DNA of 6,525 nt, taken from Candidatus Zixiibacteriota bacterium. Lineage in GTDB: Bacteria; SM23-81. The translations under genes and the position numbers were made by a program. The notes beneath the pieces are model-generated. The model saw only the letters and a list, made by a program, of their open reading frames with translations. It had not been told where the DNA came from and searched no databases. The DNA lies in the NCBI GenBank assembly GCA_030628225.1, contig DAOVRJ010000144.1, positions 1 to 6,525 on the forward strand, given 5' to 3'. The stretch's first letter is position 1. Every line of letters starts with the position of its first letter. Below are positions 1 through 4,442 of this stretch, one piece after another.

Positions 1-28
1 ACTTAGCAAGTATTAGCACAGTTTTAGA

Positions 29-57
29 TTGACAATAAGCTTTTCATGATCTACATT
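29..57 (+). promoter_or_regulatory. Predicted sigma70-type promoter of the HMGR-like gene
   Basis: A perfect -35 hexamer, TTGACA (29-34), is followed by a 17-base spacer and TACATT (52-57), which matches the TATAAT consensus at four of six positions. Spacing is optimal. Transcription would start near 64 and leave an untranslated leader of about 115 bases before the ATG at 179. A second TTGACA at 93-98 has no acceptable -10 at normal distance. The call rests on motif match only. Confidence 0.45.
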
Positions 58-85
58 AGCGAAGATATCGGTTGGACGCAAGCAC

Positions 86-135
86 CGGGTTATTGACAAA
101 TACCCGTTGTGGGCAAGCTGCATTTGCCGGGCTTG
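86..135 (+). repeat. Cluster of short inverted repeats in the 5' leader
   Basis: CGGGT (86-90) pairs with ACCCG (102-106) across 11 bases. GGCAA (112-116) pairs with TTGCC (124-128) across 7 bases. An overlapping alternative pairs CAAGC (114-118) with GCTTG (131-135). The last two are mutually exclusive, as in a switchable leader, but the stems are only 5 bp and could be chance. No T-run follows, so this is not an intrinsic terminator. I recognise no known riboswitch class. Confidence 0.2.
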
Positions 136-165
136 GGGACTCTAGTAAACTGTGGGAGAAAATAC

Positions 166-171
166 AGGGAG
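166..171 (+). promoter_or_regulatory. Ribosome binding site that decides the start of the HMGR-like gene
   Basis: AGGGAG lies 7 bases upstream of the ATG at 179. The open frame extends upstream to a GTG at 152, but that codon has only weak purine content ahead of it, and the Shine-Dalgarno site would then sit inside the coding region. The ATG at 179 is therefore preferred, giving 455 rather than 464 residues. Confidence 0.75.
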
Positions 172-178
172 TTTTTTC

Positions 179-1546
179 ATGAAAGACCCATCTAACCTTA
201 TCTCCGATCTACGCCGGGCCATGATCAAGGGAGATCTCCCTCCCTGGCGGGCGGAAGCTGCTCTTCTGGACAAAGGAGTGAAGAGCCCGATCCATTTTTA
301 TCTGGCTGCCCTGACTCGCAAGGCCTATATAGAGGAAATCTCCGGCGAGAAGTTCTGCCACCTCCACGTTATGGAAAGGCCCTATATACAGCCGTGGCGG
401 TGTCCCAAAGACGACATCATCTATAATCTGGAGGCACAGGAGAAGGACCTGACGTGCACTGTATGCAGATCGTCCCTTAAGCCATACAAGGGGTCTGAAC
501 TTAGCTATGCGCCTTTGGTTGCATCTTATGTGGCCGGGTTGGAGGACTATATTTCATACTGCGGCCAGGTAACTGTCAAGGGGGAGGTGAACAAGGATTT
601 CATCAACCTCACATCTATGGGGCCTGGCATGTCGGCCATCGGTCTGGCCAGGGGTTGTTTTCTGGTCAACCGCTGGGGTGGGGCAGAGGTTCAGGTGGAG
701 CCGCTGGCCACAACGGCGCGCTGCATGGGCCATATCTTCGCCGACCCCGGGGTGCGCCATAAAGCTCAAGAGATCATCCAAGCTAATTTGGATAAGCTGA
801 AAGCCATTGTCAACGAAGGTATGGCCAAGGTGGGGGCGCAGGTGGGTGAAGTCGTGTTCGATACGGGTGCCCTTGGTTCTGATCACTTTCTCTACGTCTG
901 TTTTTACGCCGACCTGCCCGAGTATCGCGGTCATGGTGAGATAAGCTGGTCCGTGGGCCAGGCCCGAGAGATGGCAGATTCTATTCTAAGGAAGGCAGGG
1001 GTGGATTTCAAACTGAGCGTCATCGCCCAGGGGTATGATGGTGATTACAAACCAAGCCCCTCCAACAAACGTGGCCGGCGAGCCAGCGCCCAGGTGCGTG
1101 TTCCGGTGAAGGAGATGGAGGATTTTCTGGGCAAGTCGGTGGATCGTTTTTTAGCCTTCAATGAGATGGATCGCCTGGGCGTGGAGAAGCTGGGTTGGTT
1201 CTACCACACCGGCATGGGGGCGGAGGTTATCTCCGGGTTGTACAAGGCCACCCGGGTGAATCCGCGCATGCCTATGACCACTTGCCTGGAACGCATCTAT
1301 GCACATGTCGAGGGGAACGATCTGGTCTACGGTGTGGAGCTGCCTACCGTAGAGGTTGGGGTGTGGTCCTCCATAGAAGGCGGGATCCCGCCCATCGGGC
1401 GGGAGGTGATGCGCATCATGGGTATCACCAATACCAGAGAGTTCTGTGCCAATTTAGCCGCCCAGGTGATGGCCGGGGAATTTAATCTAGCCTGTGAGAT
1501 CGTCAGGGGGAAGTTGTATACCAAAGGGGTGAAGAGGTTGTATTGA
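179..1546 (+). CDS. HMG-CoA reductase-like protein, atypical, with Cys-rich N-terminal region
   Basis: 455 residues; not recognised with certainty. From about residue 120 to the end it can be aligned by eye with class II HMG-CoA reductases: a segment around GPGMSAIGLARG (148-159) ending in an RWGG turn (165-168), a helix followed by the strand EVVFDTG (224-230), SNKRGRRASAQVRVP (295-309) in the place of the family's 'ARAQVRI' strand, VYGVELPTVEVG (383-394) in the place of 'GTLEMPMPVG', and VMRIMGIT (410-417) in the place of 'LRILGV'. Glu122 could match the catalytic Glu of the ENVIG motif. The catalytic Lys, Asp and C-terminal His do not appear to be conserved, the DAMGxN cofactor motif is absent, and the C-terminal flap domain is missing. 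The N-terminal 110 residues carry Cys60, Cys75 and a C93-x-x-C96 pair, suggesting a metal site. No signal peptide, so probably cytoplasmic. It stands alone between its own promoter and a terminator. The gene is secure; the family assignment is tentative, and true HMG-CoA reductase activity is doubtful. Confidence 0.85.
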   Translation: MKDPSNLISDLRRAMIKGDLPPWRAEAALLDKGVKSPIHFYLAALTRKAYIEEISGEKFCHLHVMERPYIQPWRCPKDDIIYNLEAQEKDLTCTVCRSSLKPYKGSELSYAPLVASYVAGLEDYISYCGQVTVKGEVNKDFINLTSMGPGMSAIGLARGCFLVNRWGGAEVQVEPLATTARCMGHIFADPGVRHKAQEIIQANLDKLKAIVNEGMAKVGAQVGEVVFDTGALGSDHFLYVCFYADLPEYRGHGEISWSVGQAREMADSILRKAGVDFKLSVIAQGYDGDYKPSPSNKRGRRASAQVRVPVKEMEDFLGKSVDRFLAFNEMDRLGVEKLGWFYHTGMGAEVISGLYKATRVNPRMPMTTCLERIYAHVEGNDLVYGVELPTVEVGVWSSIEGGIPPIGREVMRIMGITNTREFCANLAAQVMAGEFNLACEIVRGKLYTKGVKRLY

Positions 1547-1620
1547 GTTGATTGACTATAGTTAGGTTGATGATGTTATAAATTGCATCAGTTTTCTAGA
1601 TTTTCTGCCATACTTATATC

Positions 1621-1644
1621 CCACCTCCACCCAGGTGGTTTTTT
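1621..1644 (+). terminator. Intrinsic terminator after the HMGR-like gene
   Basis: CCACCT (1621-1626) and AGGTGG (1633-1638) form a perfect 6-bp stem with a 6-base loop, followed directly by six T residues (1639-1644). It lies 75 bases after the upstream stop codon and before the apgM promoter, so it separates the first gene from the downstream cluster. A weaker, AT-rich inverted repeat, TGATG/CATCA, lies at 1571-1590. Confidence 0.75.
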
Positions 1645-1664
1645 CATACCCGGTCATTTTCTGG

Positions 1665-1693
1665 TTGCTATTTTTTCGTTTTTTGGGTATACT
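1665..1693 (+). promoter_or_regulatory. Predicted sigma70-type promoter of the apgM-lnt-propeller cluster
   Basis: TTGCTA (1665-1670, four of six matches to TTGACA), a 17-base T-rich spacer and TATACT (1688-1693, five of six matches to TATAAT). The predicted start near 1700 gives a leader of about 33 bases to the TTG start of apgM. Its place just after the terminator supports it. Confidence 0.55.
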
Positions 1694-1717
1694 AACGTGA
1701 ATCTTGAGCAAAGGTTC

Positions 1718-1723
1718 AGGGGG
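1718..1723 (+). promoter_or_regulatory. Ribosome binding site for the TTG start of apgM
   Basis: AGGGGG lies 9 bases before the TTG at 1733. No ATG or GTG in frame lies closer to this site, and the protein from TTG begins about 15 residues before the first core strand, as is normal for the family. TTG is therefore the likely start. Confidence 0.6.
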
Positions 1724-1732
1724 TAGCAAGCA

Positions 1733-2938
1733 TTGGATTATTTGGAGCTTTTAAAAAGCCTGGCCATTCCGGCAAAAACGAAAATTGTCCTGCTGGTGCT
1801 GGATGGCGTGGGCGGACTTCCCCGAGAAAAGGATGGTAAGACGGAGCTGGAAGCAGCCATAACACCTCATCTGGATGCTCTGGCCAAGGAATCCTCCTGC
1901 GGATTGATGGATCCCATTGCCATGGGCATCACGCCGGGCAGCGGGCCCTCCCATCTGGCTCTTTTTGGCTACGATCCTTTGAAGTATCAAGTGGGACGAG
2001 GTGTGCTGGCTGCGTTGGGAATCGGGTTTGAGCTGCAAACAAGTGATGTGGCCGCCCGGATCAACTTCGCCACCGTCGATGAACAGGGTCTGGTGACCGA
2101 TAGGCGGGCGGGCAGAATTTCTACAGAGGAGAACGAAAGGCTCTGCGATCTGCTCAAGGATATCCGCATCCCGGGAGTGGAGATTTTCCTGCGGCCAGTC
2201 AAAGAACACCGGGCCATGGTCGTTTTTCGGGGAACAAACCTATCCGGAGCCTTAGCTGATACAGATCCGCAACAGCTGGGAGTATCTCCCAGGAGGGTCC
2301 AGCCATTGTCGCCAGAATCCCAGGGGACGGCCAAGATCGTCGAGGAATTCATCGCTCAGACCAGGAAATACCTGGTGGATCAGCGTCCAGCCAACATGAT
2401 TTTGATGCGCGGATTCGACCGGTATGAGCCTCTGCCATCTCTGGAGAAACTCTACGGTCTCCGATCGGCAGCCATCGCTCTGTACCCCATGTACAAAGGC
2501 GTGGCCAGGCTGGTGGGTATGGAGGTCATCGGCTCGGCGACAACCGTCGGCGAAGAGTTTACCGTCCTGACGGAGAACTTCCCCGATTACAGCTTTTTCT
2601 TCCTGCATGTAAAACAGACGGACAGCGCCGGTGAGGACGGGAATTTTGAGAGGAAGGTGGCCGTCATCGAAGAGGTGGACCGTCTTGTGCCCAAGCTGAG
2701 GGCTCTGGATCCGGACGTCATCGTGGTCACCTGCGATCATTCCACTCCGGCGGTGCTTTGTTCTCACAGCTGGCATGCGGCGCCCATGCTATTGTATTCC
2801 AAATATTGCCGGCCGGATTTTACAGGGGCTTTTACCGAGCTAGAGTGTGCCAGAGGTTGCTTGGGCCGATTTCCCACGAGGAAAATGATGGCTCTGGCCC
2901 TGGCAAATGCGCTCAGGCTAACTAAATATGGTGCCTAG
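1733..2938 (+). CDS. apgM: Archaeal-type cofactor-independent phosphoglycerate mutase
   Basis: 401 residues, normal length for the ApgM family of the alkaline phosphatase superfamily. It should interconvert 3-phosphoglycerate and 2-phosphoglycerate in the cytoplasm (glycolysis/gluconeogenesis) without 2,3-bisphosphoglycerate. Visible motifs: IVLLVLDGVGG (18-28) with metal-binding Asp24; GLMDPIAMGITPGSGPSHLALFGYDP (57-82 region) with the likely phosphorylated nucleophile Ser70; EHRAMVVFRG (158-167), substrate-binding His/Arg; RGFDR (226-230); HVKQTDSAGEDGN (292-304), metal-binding region; TCDHSTP (333-339) and HSWH (345-348), the C-terminal metal ligands. Glu301 and Asn304 stand where archaeal members usually read HDGD, probably lineage variation. 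The start is TTG with AGGGGG upstream. The stop overlaps lnt by 11 bp. The related 'proposed homoserine kinase' subfamily is less likely because the PGSGPSHLALFGYDP form is that of ApgM. Confidence 0.92.
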   Translation: MDYLELLKSLAIPAKTKIVLLVLDGVGGLPREKDGKTELEAAITPHLDALAKESSCGLMDPIAMGITPGSGPSHLALFGYDPLKYQVGRGVLAALGIGFELQTSDVAARINFATVDEQGLVTDRRAGRISTEENERLCDLLKDIRIPGVEIFLRPVKEHRAMVVFRGTNLSGALADTDPQQLGVSPRRVQPLSPESQGTAKIVEEFIAQTRKYLVDQRPANMILMRGFDRYEPLPSLEKLYGLRSAAIALYPMYKGVARLVGMEVIGSATTVGEEFTVLTENFPDYSFFFLHVKQTDSAGEDGNFERKVAVIEEVDRLVPKLRALDPDVIVVTCDHSTPAVLCSHSWHAAPMLLYSKYCRPDFTGAFTELECARGCLGRFPTRKMMALALANALRLTKYGA

Positions 2939-4442
2939 GTGGGTACATGCATTGCGCCGGCGCACTTTACTGCTATGTGTGATCTCCGGTCTCCTGTTCA
3001 GCTTATCCTTTCCCCCTTATCATCTGGGTTTTTTGGCCTATTTCTGCCTCGTTCCTCTCCTGTTCGCTCTCACGCAACAACATTCTGAGCCCTCCTTCGG
3101 CATCGGCCTGGTGATGGGGTTGACCCTTTACGGGAGCACCTTTTTCTGGATCGCCTGGGCGACTTTGCCCGGCGCCCTGGGAGCCATCGCCTTCCTGGCC
3201 CTGTATCTTGGCCTCTTTGCCCTGATCTTTCGCTTTGTCCTTCAAAGGTGGGGTTTGATTGTTCTTTGGGCCTTTCCTTTTTTCTGGACGGCCATGGAGT
3301 ATCTGCGGTCTCTGGGGCAGCTCGCCTTTCCCTGGACCTCCATATGCTATTCGCAGACGGAGTATCTGCCCCTGATTCAATTCGCCAGCCTCACCGGACC
3401 ATATGGCGTCTCGTTTTGGCTGGCAATCATCAACGTGGTGATCTTCTGGACCCTGTGTCGCTGGCGGCGAGGGAAGTACGTGCTTTTTTTCCTCGTTCCC
3501 CTATTTTTATTTCCTTATGCATACGGGAAAAGGGCCATTCCCGAGAATCCGTTGCCCGGTGATCTCAAGGTTACCATCATTCAGCCGAACATAGACCCCG
3601 ACGTCAAGTGGGATTCTCGATTCATCGAGCACAACTTTGATGTGCTCATCGACCGGACCCGAGAGATTGAACCGGAAAATACCGATCTGGTGATATGGCC
3701 GGAGACGGCTACGCCGTGTTATCTTGTACGCCAGAGAAACTATTATCAAAGAGTTCGCAATCTGGTGGACGAGTTGGGAGTGCCCCTGTTGACTGGGTCT
3801 CTGGACTATACTGATCTTGATAATGAGCAGAACAAATATTTTAACTCGGCCTTCTTTTTTGTTCCCGACCGCCCTGGAATTCAGCAGTATTCCAAGATGA
3901 AACTGGTTCCCTTCAGTGAGAAGATTCCTTACGACGAGAAGATTTCCTTTCTGCAGAAGATCAACATGGGCGAGGCCGATTTCACCCCGGGTCAGGATTG
4001 GACCATCTTTCACCACCCGCGGGGAAAGTTTGCTGCTCTGATCTGCTTCGAGTCGATTTTTCCTCAGTTGGCCAGAGAATTTTGCCGGAGGGGGGCGGAA
4101 TTTCTGGTGATCATCACCAACGACGGATGGTTCGGCAAAACCACAGCTCCTTTTCAGCATGCTCAGATCGCCGTCTTTCGAGCCATCGAGAATCGTATCG
4201 GCATTGCTCGCTGTGCCAATACCGGGGTATCCATGGTCATCGACCCCTTCGGGAGGGTCAGGAACAGGACGGCCATTTTCGTGGAGAGAACCGTCACAGC
4301 TGGGCTTTCCCTCCGCAGAGGGAGCACATTTTATAATCGCTACGGTGAATGGCTGAGTTGGGCCTGTGTTGGAGTAACCGCCGTGTTTCTTATCGTTGGG
4401 TCTTTTCGAAGGAAGAGATTGGAGCTTTTTCGAGGACCGTGA
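2928..4442 (+). CDS. lnt: Apolipoprotein N-acyltransferase
   Basis: 504 residues, close to the roughly 510 of E. coli Lnt. The enzyme works in the inner membrane and moves an acyl chain from phospholipid to the N-terminal Cys of diacylated apolipoproteins, the last step of lipoprotein maturation. About seven N-terminal membrane segments are visible (near 12-27, 33-50, 57-78, 84-103, 109-125, 160-177, 184-200), then a periplasmic nitrilase-fold domain (about 213-460) and a final membrane segment (476-493). The catalytic triad is present: Glu259 in VIWPET, Lys323 in YSKMKLVPFSE and Cys373 in LICFES. The supporting Glu331 and Glu375 and the NDGWFG motif (398-403) are also present. It should therefore be active. 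The ATG lies inside the 3' end of apgM, with only a weak CAGG upstream, so translational coupling is likely. GTG at 2931 is an alternative start. Confidence 0.97.
   Translation: MVPRWVHALRRRTLLLCVISGLLFSLSFPPYHLGFLAYFCLVPLLFALTQQHSEPSFGIGLVMGLTLYGSTFFWIAWATLPGALGAIAFLALYLGLFALIFRFVLQRWGLIVLWAFPFFWTAMEYLRSLGQLAFPWTSICYSQTEYLPLIQFASLTGPYGVSFWLAIINVVIFWTLCRWRRGKYVLFFLVPLFLFPYAYGKRAIPENPLPGDLKVTIIQPNIDPDVKWDSRFIEHNFDVLIDRTREIEPENTDLVIWPETATPCYLVRQRNYYQRVRNLVDELGVPLLTGSLDYTDLDNEQNKYFNSAFFFVPDRPGIQQYSKMKLVPFSEKIPYDEKISFLQKINMGEADFTPGQDWTIFHHPRGKFAALICFESIFPQLAREFCRRGAEFLVIITNDGWFGKTTAPFQHAQIAVFRAIENRIGIARCANTGVSMVIDPFGRVRNRTAIFVERTVTAGLSLRRGSTFYNRYGEWLSWACVGVTAVFLIVGSFRRKRLELFRGP
4432..4435 (+). 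promoter_or_regulatory. Ribosome binding site for the propeller gene inside lnt
   Basis: GAGG within the last codons of lnt lies 6 bases before the ATG at 4442. That ATG overlaps the lnt TGA stop as TGATG, which supports this start and stop-start coupling. Confidence 0.6.

Noticed and set aside
93-98. Second TTGACA as a promoter -35 element
   Set aside because: No -10-like hexamer occurs 16-19 bases downstream; the sequence there is GC-rich.
152-178. GTG at 152 as the start of the first gene
   Set aside because: The AGGGAG site at 166-171 is ideally placed for the ATG at 179 and would be inside the coding region if GTG were used.
1571-1590. TGATG/CATCA inverted repeat as terminator of the first gene
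   Set aside because: The stem is 5 bp and AT-rich with a 10-base loop and only a short, interrupted T-run. The hairpin at 1621-1644 is a much better candidate.
1751-2776. Reverse-strand open frames opposite apgM
   Set aside because: They are antisense to conserved ApgM motifs and show His/Gln-rich low-information translations, typical of shadow frames.
3507-4160. Reverse-strand open frame of 217 codons opposite lnt
   Set aside because: It is antisense to the nitrilase domain of lnt, whose catalytic residues are all in the forward frame. The reverse translation has no recognisable domain.
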